Part shown: one piece after another, positions 1 through 9,074 of the stretch | Layout: every line of letters begins with the position of its first letter | How positions within the stretch are numbered: position 1 is the first letter of the stretch | Assembly (NCBI RefSeq): GCF_023935105.1 | Contig: NZ_CP096040.1 | Coordinates: forward strand, 558,001-622,000 | Source: Caulobacter segnis | Lineage (GTDB): Bacteria; Pseudomonadota; Alphaproteobacteria; Caulobacterales; Caulobacteraceae | Length of the DNA stretch: 64,000 bases | Reading direction: 5' to 3' | Position numbers and translations under genes: made by a program | The notes under the pieces: model-generated | The model's input: the letters and a program-made list of their open reading frames with translations, nothing else | Told to the model about the DNA's origin: nothing | The model's database searches: none

Positions 1-1063
1 AGTACTGGACGGTGTCGGGCAGATTGCGGTCGGTCGAGAAGCCGATCAGGCCGATCTTGGTGTTGTCGTTCGGCTTCCACTCGACGCCAGCCGTGCCCGA
101 CCAGACCTTGCCGACATTCATGCGGGTGTACTGGCGGATGGCGCTGTTGGCCCAGACGCCGTTGGTGCTCTTCGAGCCGGTGTTGCTGGTGACATAGGCC
201 GCCGCGGCGGTCGGCGACAGGCCCAGGGCCTGGCCTAGCGAGCGGCAGTACGAGGTCGCGTTGCTGGCGCAGGCGGTCGGCGAGAAGTACTGGCCGTACG
301 CCGCGTTGAACTGGGTCGGCGTCAGGCCGGTCATGGCCGAGGTCAGATAGTCGTAGTTGTTGAGGCGGACCGTATCGCGGCGGAAGTTTTCCTTCTTGTA
401 GGCGAGGGTGCCGAACACCGCGAGGTTGTCGGTCAGGTGCTTGTTGTAGCCCAGCGTGGCGGCGGGGGCCTTGAGATCGCCCAGGGTGTTGTACTCGTAC
501 GACCCCTTCATGAAGCCGCCGTCCTTGCGCGAAAGCGCCGGGGCGATCTGCAGGTCGACATTGCCCGAGAGGCCGCCCGAGACGGTGTTGGCCATCGGCG
601 ACTTGGCGATCACGAACGCCGAGAAGATGTCCGAGTTGAACGCGCCCAGCGGCGAGCCCTGGTTGTCGCGCAGCAGGGCGGGACCGGCGAACGACTGGCC
701 GTTCAGGGTGGTGCGCGCGTACTCGCCCGGCATGCCGCGCAGGTTGATGGTGGCGTCGCGGCCTTCGGCTTCACGGTTGATCTGGACGCCCGGAATGCGC
801 TGCAGCGCCTCGCCGACGTTCAGGTCGGGGAAGCGGCCCAGGCCGTCCGACGAGATGCCGTCGGTGATTTCGATGGCGGCCTTCTTGGAGCGCACCGCAT
901 TGGCGTAGCTCTGCTTGAAGCCGGTCACGACGACCGCGTCCAGGGTGTCGCTCGACGGCGCGGCGGCGGTCTGCGCGGCGGCGATGGCGGGCAGTCCCCC
1001 GATGACGGTGGCGGACAGAAGCGCGATCTTGAGAATGCGCGCGGGGCTGATGTTGGGGTTCAC
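1..1063 (-). CDS. TonB-dependent receptor, N-terminal part (cut by window edge)
   Basis: The visible 354 residues are the signal peptide, TonB box and plug domain of an outer-membrane receptor that imports a ligand with TonB energy. The start is a GTG at 1063 with a near-perfect Shine-Dalgarno (AAGGAGG on the minus strand, about 1071-1080). A signal peptide ends near AIAAAQT, followed by the TonB-box-like DAVVVTGFKQSYANA and plug motifs such as ALQRIPGVQINRE and NLRGMPGEYARTTLNG. This pattern fits the Xanthomonas/Caulobacter receptor class (TIGR01782-like). The beta-barrel lies outside the window. The divergent GH43 gene suggests a plant-polysaccharide oligosaccharide as ligand, which is inference. 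Confidence 0.9.
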   Translation of the reverse strand, partial: MNPNISPARILKIALLSATVIGGLPAIAAAQTAAAPSSDTLDAVVVTGFKQSYANAVRSKKAAIEITDGISSDGLGRFPDLNVGEALQRIPGVQINREAEGRDATINLRGMPGEYARTTLNGQSFAGPALLRDNQGSPLGAFNSDIFSAFVIAKSPMANTVSGGLSGNVDLQIAPALSRKDGGFMKGSYEYNTLGDLKAPAATLGYNKHLTDNLAVFGTLAYKKENFRRDTVRLNNYDYLTSAMTGLTPTQFNAAYGQYFSPTACASNATSYCRSLGQALGLSPTAAAAYVTSNTGSKSTNGVWANSAIRQYTRMNVGKVWSGTAGVEWKPNDNTKIGLIGFSTDRNLPDTVQY

Positions 1064-1478
1064 GATGTTCCCTCCTCCTTGTTGTCTTTTTCACCGCCTT
1101 GGCTGGCAGTTTATTGGCCTGACCTCTTTAGCGGTATCAGGTCAGGGCGGTTCATTCAATTTGTCTGATGAATAAGATTGACGACAACGTTTCAATGCTG
1201 CCAATATGCAACAATCGCCATATCAAATTGATTCAAAACGGTTTTTTATATGAAATTGGTTTGATTGGCATATTTTTTCACAACCTTACGTTAGAAATTA
1301 TTTTTCTTCCGTTTGAAGTGGCCAGGCCAAATGGTCGTTGGAGGTTATGGTACCGGAACCATCGCGTCGCTCAGGCGGCGGGGCGCCTATCGCCGGGATT
1401 CGGACGGGACGCCGGCCCGAAAATGAGTGCACAAAGGGTCGAGGGCTTATCCTCGATCGGGATCGAGGAAGCGTAGGA
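1064..1478. promoter_or_regulatory. Control region between TonB receptor and GH43; no gene seen
   Basis: This stretch holds no convincing gene. From about 1150 to 1315 it is much more AT-rich than its surroundings, as expected for a promoter region. It contains a perfect inverted repeat (1118-1146), a partial match at 1183-1194 to the LacI-type operator seen at 29212, and an imperfect pair TGCCAAT/ATTGGCA near 1199 and 1263. From 1330 to 1478 the sequence returns to high GC without a coding signature. Confidence 0.5.
1118..1146. repeat. Inverted repeat upstream of TonB receptor
   Basis: CCTGACCT (1118-1125) and AGGTCAGG (1139-1146) form a perfect 8-bp inverted repeat with a 13-nt spacer. It lies 55-83 nt upstream of the receptor's GTG, a position suited to an operator. 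The binding protein is unknown. Confidence 0.5.
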
Positions 1479-1786
1479 ATGGAGCGTATGGGCCGGGGGT
1501 TGCTGGCGGGCGTCGCGGGCTTGGCCATGGTCGGCCTCGGGGGCGCGGCGCGCCAGGGACCTAGAAGTCCACCGACATGGTCCCGCGTGGCGACGCCATT
1601 CTGTTGGTCGACGCCGTCCAATGGAGCGCCGGCGGCGACGCGGCCTGGAACGGCTTTGGCCTGCCGCACATGAAGTACCGTCCCAGGCTGGATCCGACCC
1701 GCGTCGGTTTCCGCCTCGAACCGTTCACCGGCGAAGGGACCACGCCGGACAGGGCCCGTCCCGCCCAAGCCACGCCGCCGCAATAG
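1479..1786 (+). pseudogene. Probable remnant of a small secreted protein gene (frameshifted)
   Basis: An ATG at 1479, preceded by GAGGAAG, opens a signal-peptide-like stretch (MERMGRGLLAGVAGLAMVG). That frame then degenerates and stops at 1673. A different frame from about 1565 to 1786 encodes a protein-like tail ([20 protein letters not shown], then [13 protein letters not shown]). One frameshift between about 1565 and 1600 would join them into a secreted protein of about 100 residues. I do not recognise the family. It directly precedes the GH43 gene. It may also be chance coding in high-GC DNA, so confidence is low. Confidence 0.25.
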
Positions 1787-1797
1787 GAGTTATCCCG

Positions 1798-2721
1798 ATG
1801 AAGCGTCTTTCCCTCTTCCTCGCGGCGGCCCTGATGGCGGGGCCCGCGCTCGCCGGCCAGCCCATCAGCCCGCGGTTCAACGCCGATCCGTCACCGCACG
1901 CCTTCAAGGGCGGCTACTACCTCTACGCCACCGACGACGCCTCGAACTCGGGCCAGTACTGGGACTCGACCACCTGGCGGCTCTACAGCTCCAAGGATCT
2001 GAAGACGTGGAAGGACGACGGCGCGTTCCTGGGCGTGACGGTGTTCAAGTGGGCCAGGCCCGACGCCAAGGCCTGGGCGCCGGAGGCGGCCTATCGCGAC
2101 GGCAAGTACTACTTCTACGCCCCCGTGGGCGGCGACAAGATCGGGGTGGCGGTCGCCGATAAGCCCGAGGGGCCGTTCGTCGACGCGATCGGCGCGCCGC
2201 TGGTCGACAAGGCGCGCGACGCCAACGCCGGGGCCGAGCCGATCGACCCGCAGGTGCTGATCGACGACGACGGCCAAGCCTACATGGTCTTCGGCACCCG
2301 CGTGCCCAAGATCGTCAAGCTGGGCGCGGACATGAAGAGCCTGGCCGGTCCGATCCAGGACATCGCCGTCACCGGCTTCCCGGCCGAGGACCCCAAGAAG
2401 AAGTACGGCGAGGCCCCGTTCATCCACAAGCGCCAGGGGCTCTACTATTTCAGCTTCTCGACCGGCTGGCCGGGTCAGATCGTCTACGCAACGTCGAAGA
2501 GCCCGATGGGGCCCTACGCCTATCGCGGCGTGATCCTCGACTATCTGAAGATCTCGACCAACCACCAGGCGATCCTGCAGGACAAGGGCAAGACCTGGTT
2601 CTTCTACCACGACAACCTGCTGCCCGGCGGCGGTGACCACCGACGCTCGATCGCTATCGAGCCGCTGCGCTACGGACCGGACGGGACGATCCTGGAGATC
2701 AAGCCGAGGGCGGCGAAATAG
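1798..2721 (+). CDS. Secreted glycoside hydrolase family 43 (beta-xylosidase/arabinosidase type)
   Basis: This 307-residue exported enzyme has a signal peptide (MKRLSLFLAAALMAGPALA) and a five-bladed propeller pattern. The three GH43 acidic positions are visible: Asp30 in NADPSPH (general base), the Asp in IDPQVLIDDDG (pKa modulator) and the Glu in YGEAPFIHKR (general acid). The ATG at 1798 has AGGAG at 1785-1789. GH43 enzymes remove arabinose or xylose from hemicellulose or pectin side chains. The divergent TonB receptor probably imports the related oligosaccharide. The exact sugar specificity cannot be read from sequence. Confidence 0.9.
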   Translation: MKRLSLFLAAALMAGPALAGQPISPRFNADPSPHAFKGGYYLYATDDASNSGQYWDSTTWRLYSSKDLKTWKDDGAFLGVTVFKWARPDAKAWAPEAAYRDGKYYFYAPVGGDKIGVAVADKPEGPFVDAIGAPLVDKARDANAGAEPIDPQVLIDDDGQAYMVFGTRVPKIVKLGADMKSLAGPIQDIAVTGFPAEDPKKKYGEAPFIHKRQGLYYFSFSTGWPGQIVYATSKSPMGPYAYRGVILDYLKISTNHQAILQDKGKTWFFYHDNLLPGGGDHRRSIAIEPLRYGPDGTILEIKPRAAK

Positions 2722-2887
2722 GGCCACGCCGAAATTCGAAGGTGGCTCGACTAAAGTTTTTACGCAACACTCCGGGCGCGAGTTGAGAGACCGGCGCTCG
2801 GCAACCTTCCAAAGCATTGTCGGGCGGCCCTGGGCTCTGTAAGCAGGCGCCTTGCCGGTCGCCCCAGGGCGCTAAGGAAGGTTGCGA

Positions 2888-3679
2888 ATGCCGAGTCCCG
2901 TGATGGCGGCGCTCAAGGACGTTGGAGACGGCATCCGTCTCGCGCCCCTGTGGTGGCGAGTGGGCCTGGACCAGACGGCCTCGCGCTTCCAGCGCTCGAT
3001 CCTGGGTCCGTTCTGGATGGCCTGCAACCTGCTGGTCGTCGCCTTCGCCCTGGCCTTCCTCGTCAGCGCCATGATGGGCGTCGACATGTCCAAGAGCTAT
3101 CCGCAGGTGGTGGCGGGGCTTCTGGCCTGGTCGTTGGTCGGCACCGCCATGGCCGAAGCCCAGGCGATCTTCCTCTACAATTCCGGCCTGATGCAGAGCC
3201 AGCGCCTGCCGCTCAGCTTCTATGTCTTCCTGCACGCCCAGAAGGCGGCGACGAACTTCCTGTTCCAGCTGATCGCCTTCTGGGTGACGATGCTGGTGCT
3301 GCGCAAGTTCGCGATCCCGCACTGGACGCTGATCCCGGCGCTGGTCGTCATCCTGCTGATCGTCTGCATTCAGGGCTTCATCATCGCCATTCCCTCGACG
3401 CGCTTCCGCGACGTGGCGTACATGATGAGCTACCTGGTCCAGTTGTTGTTCTATGTGACGCCCGTGTTCTGGACGGCCGATCACCTGAGCCCGAAGGCGC
3501 GCCGGATCGTCGAACTCAATCCCTTCACCCATCAGGTCGAGTTGCTGCGCGCGCCGCTGACCGGCCACGCTCCGGCCATGATCGACTGGTGGTGGACGCT
3601 GGGCACGACCGGCGTCCTGGCGGTGGTCGCGCTGGCGCTGCTGGCCATGTTCCGCAAGCGCGTGGTCTTCTGGCTGTAG
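2888..3679 (+). CDS. ABC-2 type polysaccharide export permease (Wzm/KpsM-like)
   Basis: This is a 263-residue inner-membrane protein with about six hydrophobic segments. The motif SRFQRSILGPFWMACNLLVV near the N-terminus is typical of ABC-2 exporters of O-antigen, capsule or teichoic-type glycans. The start chosen is the ATG at 2888, six bases after AAGGAAGG. The ATPase gene follows after 9 bases, so the two should form one exporter. It opens a run of coupled surface-polysaccharide genes reaching 11329. Whether the product is capsule, O-polysaccharide or exopolysaccharide is not decided by sequence. Confidence 0.9.
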   Translation: MPSPVMAALKDVGDGIRLAPLWWRVGLDQTASRFQRSILGPFWMACNLLVVAFALAFLVSAMMGVDMSKSYPQVVAGLLAWSLVGTAMAEAQAIFLYNSGLMQSQRLPLSFYVFLHAQKAATNFLFQLIAFWVTMLVLRKFAIPHWTLIPALVVILLIVCIQGFIIAIPSTRFRDVAYMMSYLVQLLFYVTPVFWTADHLSPKARRIVELNPFTHQVELLRAPLTGHAPAMIDWWWTLGTTGVLAVVALALLAMFRKRVVFWL

Positions 3680-3688
3680 GAGCGGGCG

Positions 3689-4441
3689 ATGACTCACCAG
3701 ATCACGCTGAAGAACGTCGACCTCGACTATTTCGTCTACAGCCTGCGCTCGCAGTCGCTGCGCAGCGCCGTGTTCAACCTCGCGGTCGGCGGCACGATGT
3801 ACAAGGCCGCCGGCGACGTGGCGGCGGTCAAGGCGCTGCACGACATCAACCTGGAGATCGTCGAGGGTGACCGCATCGCTTTGGTGGGTCACAACGGTTC
3901 GGGCAAGACGACCCTGTTGAAGGTGATCGCCGGCATCTACCACCCGACCCGTGGCGAGCTTTCGATCGACGGGGACATCACCTCGATGATCGCCATCAAC
4001 GCCGGCATCGACATGGAGGCCACGGGTCTCCGAAACATCCACAAGCTGGGCCTGATGCGTCGGCTGCCGCGCAAGGTCATCGACAGCCGCGTCGACGCCA
4101 TCGCCGAATTCTCCGGCCTGGGCGACTTCCTGCACCTGCCGGTCCGCACCTATTCGGCCGGCATGCTGGCGCGCCTGATGTTCACGGTCGCCACCGAGTT
4201 CGAGGCCGACATCCTGGTGCTGGACGAATGGCTCAGCGCCGGCGACGCAGAGTTCGTCAAGAAGGCCGGCCAGCGCATGCATCAGATGGTCGAGGACGCC
4301 AAGATCGTGGTCATGGCCACCCACGATCACGACCTCGTCCGCCGCGTCTGCAACCGCGTCTGCGAACTGCAGAGCGGCCGTATCGCCTTCCTGGGCACCA
4401 CCGAGGAATGGCTCGCCTACCGGGAATCCCACGCCGCATGA
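3689..4441 (+). CDS. ABC transporter ATP-binding protein for polysaccharide export (Wzt/KpsT-like)
   Basis: This 250-residue ATPase shows Walker A GHNGSGKTT (67-75), signature YSAGM (155-159), Walker B ILVLDE (175-180) and switch His212. The N-terminal 40-50 residues before the nucleotide-binding core, and the LDYFVYSLRSQSLR start, resemble polysaccharide exporter ATPases. It ends soon after the ATPase core and so lacks the C-terminal carbohydrate-binding domain of long Wzt proteins. That suggests it does not select for a terminally capped chain. Its stop overlaps the next start (ATGA, 4438-4441). Confidence 0.9.
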   Translation: MTHQITLKNVDLDYFVYSLRSQSLRSAVFNLAVGGTMYKAAGDVAAVKALHDINLEIVEGDRIALVGHNGSGKTTLLKVIAGIYHPTRGELSIDGDITSMIAINAGIDMEATGLRNIHKLGLMRRLPRKVIDSRVDAIAEFSGLGDFLHLPVRTYSAGMLARLMFTVATEFEADILVLDEWLSAGDAEFVKKAGQRMHQMVEDAKIVVMATHDHDLVRRVCNRVCELQSGRIAFLGTTEEWLAYRESHAA

Positions 4442-5358
4442 CCGACACCGCCCGCCGCCTCGCCCACGAGGACCTCAAGGGGGTCGACACCGACGCCTGG
4501 ATCGCGCGGCTGAAGCGCTCGGTCGCCGAGCGCGTGCAGGATGGCGCGCTGTATCCCGAGTTCCCTTCGGCCGAAATCCAGCGCCAGTTCGTCGGCTCGG
4601 CCTACGAGGACGCCCTGGACGAGGCCGGTCGGTTCTACCGCTTCGCCCAGGAGAGCATGGTCGACCGCGCCTACAAGCGGTCGGCGGGGCAGGGCTATCT
4701 GGATTTCGGCTGTGGCTGGGGCCGCATCGGCCGCTTCTTCCTGCGCGACTTCCAGGCCGAGCACATGGCCGGGGTCGACATCGATCCGGACATGGTCGCC
4801 TTCTGCGCCGGCGCCAACCTGCCGGGCCAGTTCGGTACGATCGTCAACGGTCAGCCGCTGCCGTTCGCGGACGGCCAGTTCCGGCTGGTGACGGCCTATT
4901 CGGTCTTCACCCACCTGCCGCCGCACCTGTTCCGCGCCTGGCTGGCCGAACTGCTGCGCGTGCTCTCTCCGGGCGGCCTGCTGGTGTTCACGGTCGAGCC
5001 GCCGCGCTTCCTGGACTTCCTGGAGTCCACCGACTCCAATTCCGACAACGCCTGGCACGTGGCGCTGTCGGCCTACAAGGACCAGCTGCCGCGCATGCGG
5101 GACGAGCTGGCCCGTGACGGCGTCGCCTATCTGCCCTCGGGCGGCGGCGCGCACCGCGGGGCCGAGATCTACGGCGACACCACGGTCACGGCCAAGTTCG
5201 TGGCCAAGGAAGCCGCCCCGCACGGCGGCGAGGTCGTGCGCTATGTCGATGATCCCGCCCAGTTCTGGCAGGCGGCGGTGGTCATCCGCAAGCGTGAGCC
5301 GCGTGGACGCCAGGGCTTGCTGGCGCGCCTGCTGGACCGCCTGACGGGCAAGGCATGA
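4438..5358 (+). CDS. Class I SAM-dependent methyltransferase
   Basis: This 306-residue cytoplasmic protein has a Rossmann methyltransferase core: motif I YLDFGCGWGRIGRF (87-100), an acidic loop MAGVDIDPDM, and VTAYSVFTHLPPHLF in the motif IV region. It overlaps the ATPase by ATGA and the next gene by ATGA. The start was set by this coupling; upstream in-frame sequence lies inside the ATPase gene. The context suggests methylation of a sugar or lipid-linked glycan made by this locus. The acceptor is unknown. Confidence 0.85.
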   Translation: MTDTARRLAHEDLKGVDTDAWIARLKRSVAERVQDGALYPEFPSAEIQRQFVGSAYEDALDEAGRFYRFAQESMVDRAYKRSAGQGYLDFGCGWGRIGRFFLRDFQAEHMAGVDIDPDMVAFCAGANLPGQFGTIVNGQPLPFADGQFRLVTAYSVFTHLPPHLFRAWLAELLRVLSPGGLLVFTVEPPRFLDFLESTDSNSDNAWHVALSAYKDQLPRMRDELARDGVAYLPSGGGAHRGAEIYGDTTVTAKFVAKEAAPHGGEVVRYVDDPAQFWQAAVVIRKREPRGRQGLLARLLDRLTGKA

Positions 5359-7811
5359 CGATGTTGCCGCCCGGCCTCAAGCCCGGACGTGACGTTGCGA
5401 TCGAGGGCGTGGACGCCCAGGGACGGGTCGTGCTGGTCGGGACCGGCGACGATCCGCAGATGATCTGGACGCCGCCCAAGGCCGAGCGCGCGGCGTTGCG
5501 CGCGGCCCGCACCGTCCGGATCGACGTCAAGCTGGAGGGGCTGGACGGCGAGTTGGTCGGGCCGGCCCTGTTCGCCGACTGGGGCGACGGCTTTTCAGAA
5601 GATTCCTACGCGCGGCTGAAGGCCGGGCCCGACGGCTGGTTCGCCTCTCTGCCGGCGCGCAGCCGCCAGCTGGTGCGGGTGCGTCTGGATCCGTCCGAAG
5701 GCCCCTGCTGCTTCACGGTAGGCAACCTCACGGTCAAGCCGGCCGGGCATCTGGGCAGCGATCCGCGTGGCTGGAAGGGCGTGGCGATCCAGGCGCTCAA
5801 GCCGGCCCTGGGGCCGCTGCGCAAGCCTGTCGGCGCGGTCTGGCGCAAGGGGCGCGCCATCGCCGGGCAGGTTCGCGCCAGCCGCGCCCAGACCGGTGAC
5901 GCTGGTCCGGTTCGCGCGGCCTATACCCACGCGATCCAGGTTTCCAAGAACCTGCGCAGTCCGCACTTCGCCGCGCCGATCGCCGCGCCGATCACGATGC
6001 CGGCCGACGCGCCCAAGGTCGTGGCGTTCTACCTGCCGCAGTTCCATCCGTTCCCGGAGAACGACGCCTGGTGGGGCAAGGGCTTCACCGAGTGGACCAA
6101 CGTCTCCAAGGCCCAGCCGCAGTTCCTCGGCCACTACCAGCCGCGCCTGCCGGGCGATCTCGGCTTCTACGACCTGCGCCAGCGCGAGGTGCTGGCCCAG
6201 CAGGTCGAGCTGGCCAAGGGGGCGGGCGTCCACGCCTTCTGCTTCCACTACTACTGGTTCGCCGGCAAGCGCCTGCTGGAGAAGCCGATCGAGCTCTATC
6301 TGGCCGATCCGACCCTGGACCTGCCGTTTGCCCTGTGCTGGGCCAACGAGAACTGGACCCGCCGCTGGGACGGTGACGAGACCGACGTCCTGATGGCCCA
6401 GAAGCACTCGCCGGAGGACGATCAGGCCGTGTTCGAGGACATGGCCCGCTACATCCGGGATCCGCGCTACCTGCGGGTGGGCGGCAAGCCGGTGCTGGTG
6501 CTGTACCGGCCTGAAATCCTGCCCGACGCCAAGGCGACCACCGACCGTTGGCGCGAGCAGGCGCGGGCCATGGGGCTGGGCGAGCTGCGGTTGCTGTGCA
6601 CCACGGCCTTCGGCTTCCAGGACTACGCCAGCCATGGCTTCGACGGGATCATCGACTTCCCGCCCCACGCCATCGTCGAGGGCGAGATCACCAAGTCGGT
6701 GACGCCGCTGCACGAGAACTTCACCGGCAAGGTCTACGACTATCCGGCGGTGGTCCGGCACAAGCTCTCCGAACTCTCGAGCGTCGACGCCGCCTTCGTG
6801 CCGGGCGTCATGCCGGGCTGGGACAACCAGGCCCGCAAGCCCTGGGCCGGCCACGCCTTCCACAACGCCGATCCGGAAAGCTACCTGACCTGGCTGTCGG
6901 GCGCGCTGAAGCACGTCGAGGCCAAGCATCCGAAGGGTGAGGGCCTGGTCTTCGTCAACGCCTGGAACGAGTGGGGCGAGGGGGCCTATCTGGAGCCCGA
7001 CCGCTGGTTCGGCCACGGCTATCTGCACGCCACCCGCGCCGCCCTGGGCGCCTATGTGCCGCGCCTGACGGATGCTCATCCGCTGGTGGCCGAGGCGCGG
7101 GCGGGGTTCCAGAAGCGCGCCGACGCCGTCGTCCTGCTGCACCTCTTCTATCCGGAGCTGATCGACTGGTTCGCCCAGCGCTTGGCGGCCACGGCGGGCG
7201 ATCTCGACGTGATGATCACCGTGCCGGAGAGCTGGAGCGAGGATGACCTCGCCCGCGCTCGCGCCGCCTTCCCAGCCGCGCACTTCGCCATCGCCGAGAA
7301 CCGCGGTCGCGATATCCGGCCCTTCGTCGAGACCCTGCGGCGGGCGCGGGCCCTGGGCTATTCGGTGTTCTGCAAGCTGCACTCCAAGCGCTCGCCACAC
7401 CGCGCCCAGGGCGACGAGTGGCGAGCCGAGCTGTTCGACGGGCTGCTGGGCGGCGAGGCGGCCAGCCTGGCCTTGCGCGCCTTCGCCCAGGATCCGAAAC
7501 TGGGCCTGCTGGCCTCGTCGGAAGCGCGCATGCGGATCGGCGATCCCGACGTGATGGACAACAACTGGACGGCGGTGAAGCGCCTGTCGGCCCGCATGGG
7601 CCTGAAGCTCGAACCCGAGACGCCTTTCGCGGCCGGCTCGATGTTCTGGGGACGGACGGAAGCCTTCGCGCCGCTGTCGGACCTGACCGACGCCGAGATC
7701 GACTTCGGGCCGGAGCTGGGCCGCGTCGACGGCACGACGGCCCACGCGATCGAGCGGCTGACCGCGGCCATCGTCGGCCGCGCCGGCTATCGCGCGAGCT
7801 TCGAGCTGTGA
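5355..7811 (+). CDS. WbsX-like (GH99-like) and RgpF-like two-domain glycan protein
   Basis: The protein has 818 residues in three parts. Residues 1-200 are an unassigned N-terminal region. Residues about 220-565 match the WbsX/GH99-like family, with AFYLPQFHPFPENDAWWGKG, FTEWTNV, CWANENWTRRWDG and NAWNEWGEGAYLEPD. Residues about 590-800 resemble rhamnan synthesis protein F, with VVLLHLFYPELIDWF, ENRGRDIRPFVETL and KLHSKRSPH. Such proteins occur in O-antigen and exopolysaccharide loci. They are thought to process or transfer sugars, but their reaction is poorly defined. It overlaps both neighbours by 4 bp. Confidence 0.85.
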   Translation: MTMLPPGLKPGRDVAIEGVDAQGRVVLVGTGDDPQMIWTPPKAERAALRAARTVRIDVKLEGLDGELVGPALFADWGDGFSEDSYARLKAGPDGWFASLPARSRQLVRVRLDPSEGPCCFTVGNLTVKPAGHLGSDPRGWKGVAIQALKPALGPLRKPVGAVWRKGRAIAGQVRASRAQTGDAGPVRAAYTHAIQVSKNLRSPHFAAPIAAPITMPADAPKVVAFYLPQFHPFPENDAWWGKGFTEWTNVSKAQPQFLGHYQPRLPGDLGFYDLRQREVLAQQVELAKGAGVHAFCFHYYWFAGKRLLEKPIELYLADPTLDLPFALCWANENWTRRWDGDETDVLMAQKHSPEDDQAVFEDMARYIRDPRYLRVGGKPVLVLYRPEILPDAKATTDRWREQARAMGLGELRLLCTTAFGFQDYASHGFDGIIDFPPHAIVEGEITKSVTPLHENFTGKVYDYPAVVRHKLSELSSVDAAFVPGVMPGWDNQARKPWAGHAFHNADPESYLTWLSGALKHVEAKHPKGEGLVFVNAWNEWGEGAYLEPDRWFGHGYLHATRAALGAYVPRLTDAHPLVAEARAGFQKRADAVVLLHLFYPELIDWFAQRLAATAGDLDVMITVPESWSEDDLARARAAFPAAHFAIAENRGRDIRPFVETLRRARALGYSVFCKLHSKRSPHRAQGDEWRAELFDGLLGGEAASLALRAFAQDPKLGLLASSEARMRIGDPDVMDNNWTAVKRLSARMGLKLEPETPFAAGSMFWGRTEAFAPLSDLTDAEIDFGPELGRVDGTTAHAIERLTAAIVGRAGYRASFEL

Positions 7812-9064
7812 AGCGGGTGCTGCGCGTCGCCCGCCGGATCGCCAAGGGCGCGGCCGGCCGGCTGAAGGCGATGGTCCCCGAGCGTCCGGAAGGGCCGGGC
7901 ACGCCGCTGGAGGTGGTGTTCGAGGAAAACGTCCTGCCGCGCGTCGACGACGTGCTGGTCGAGCCGCCGCCTCCCGCGCCGGGCGCCATGGCCCAGGCGA
8001 TCCCGCAAGTGATCCTGGACGAACCCGAGACCCGCGCGCTGCTGGGCGGTAACAGCGGCGGAACCGATGTGCCGCCCTGGGCCCATGGCGCCAACGGCGT
8101 GCTGCGCTCGCGCGTGGACCTGGTCCGCCTGCCGGGCGTCTGGCACGCCCCGGCCTATGGCGCCCTGTTCAACGACCAGGGACTGGTGTTCCACAAGGCC
8201 ATCCACGAGGCGCTGTACCTCACCCCGACCCTAGGCCTGCTGCCCGGCGTCAAGGTCGAGGCGGACGGCCCGGTGTTCCGCGTTCCGGACGACGTCCCGG
8301 TGGTCGACCGGGCGACGGTGTTCATGGCCTGGGGCGGCCTGCACAACTACGGCCACTTCCTGATCGACTGCCTGCCGGCCCTGGCCACGGCCATGGGGGC
8401 GGGCGCGACCGAGCGCTTCCCGGCGATCACGCCGCCGCTGCTGCCCTGGCACCGCGAGCTGCTGTCCCTGATGCTGGGCGACCAGCCCCAGCCGCGTCTG
8501 ATCGAGGCGCCGCTGGTGCGGATCGAGGACGCGGTGTTCGCCACGGCCATGGACCACTTCCTGCACGCGCCGAACGCGCCGCTGGACAGGGTGCGCGAGC
8601 GGATCCTGGCCGCCGCCGCTATCGATCCCGCCGGCGGCGCCAAGCGCATCTACGTCACCCGCCGGGGCTCGCAGAAACGGGTGCTGGTCAACGAGCTGGA
8701 CCTGGAGACGGCCCTGGCGGCGCGCGGCTTCACGATCGTCCGGCCCGAAGAACTGTCGGTCCGCGACCAGATCGCCCTGTTCCACCAGGCCGACCTGATC
8801 GTCGCGCCCGCCGGTGCGGCCCTGGCCAACGTCCTGTTCTGCCGGCCGAGCGCCAAGGTCATCGAGCTGCAGCCCAGCAACTTCATCGGCGTCTGGGTGC
8901 GCAACATCGCCCTGCTGGTCGGGGTCGACTGGCGCGCGTTCTTCGCGCCCTCGCCGCTGAGCGAGACCGAGGTCTATCTGGAAGGCCACCATCGTCCGAA
9001 CGCGGAGTTCAGCTGGCGGCTGGACCTGCCGGCGTTCCTCGCCTTCCTCGACGCCGCGCTCTAG
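7808..9064 (+). CDS. Glycosyltransferase family 61 protein (first of two)
   Basis: The product has 418 residues. The GTG at 7808 overlaps the previous stop (GTGA). The GT61 pattern is clear: FMAWGGLHNYGHFLIDCLPA in the middle, KRIYVTRRGSQKR, and the C-terminal DLIVAPAGAALANVLFCRPS segment. The first 100 or so residues are proline-rich and unassigned. It probably adds one sugar to the exported glycan from a nucleotide-sugar donor. A second, divergent GT61 follows after 10 bases. Confidence 0.85.
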   Translation: MKRVLRVARRIAKGAAGRLKAMVPERPEGPGTPLEVVFEENVLPRVDDVLVEPPPPAPGAMAQAIPQVILDEPETRALLGGNSGGTDVPPWAHGANGVLRSRVDLVRLPGVWHAPAYGALFNDQGLVFHKAIHEALYLTPTLGLLPGVKVEADGPVFRVPDDVPVVDRATVFMAWGGLHNYGHFLIDCLPALATAMGAGATERFPAITPPLLPWHRELLSLMLGDQPQPRLIEAPLVRIEDAVFATAMDHFLHAPNAPLDRVRERILAAAAIDPAGGAKRIYVTRRGSQKRVLVNELDLETALAARGFTIVRPEELSVRDQIALFHQADLIVAPAGAALANVLFCRPSAKVIELQPSNFIGVWVRNIALLVGVDWRAFFAPSPLSETEVYLEGHHRPNAEFSWRLDLPAFLAFLDAAL

Positions 9065-9074
9065 GGGGCGGTCC

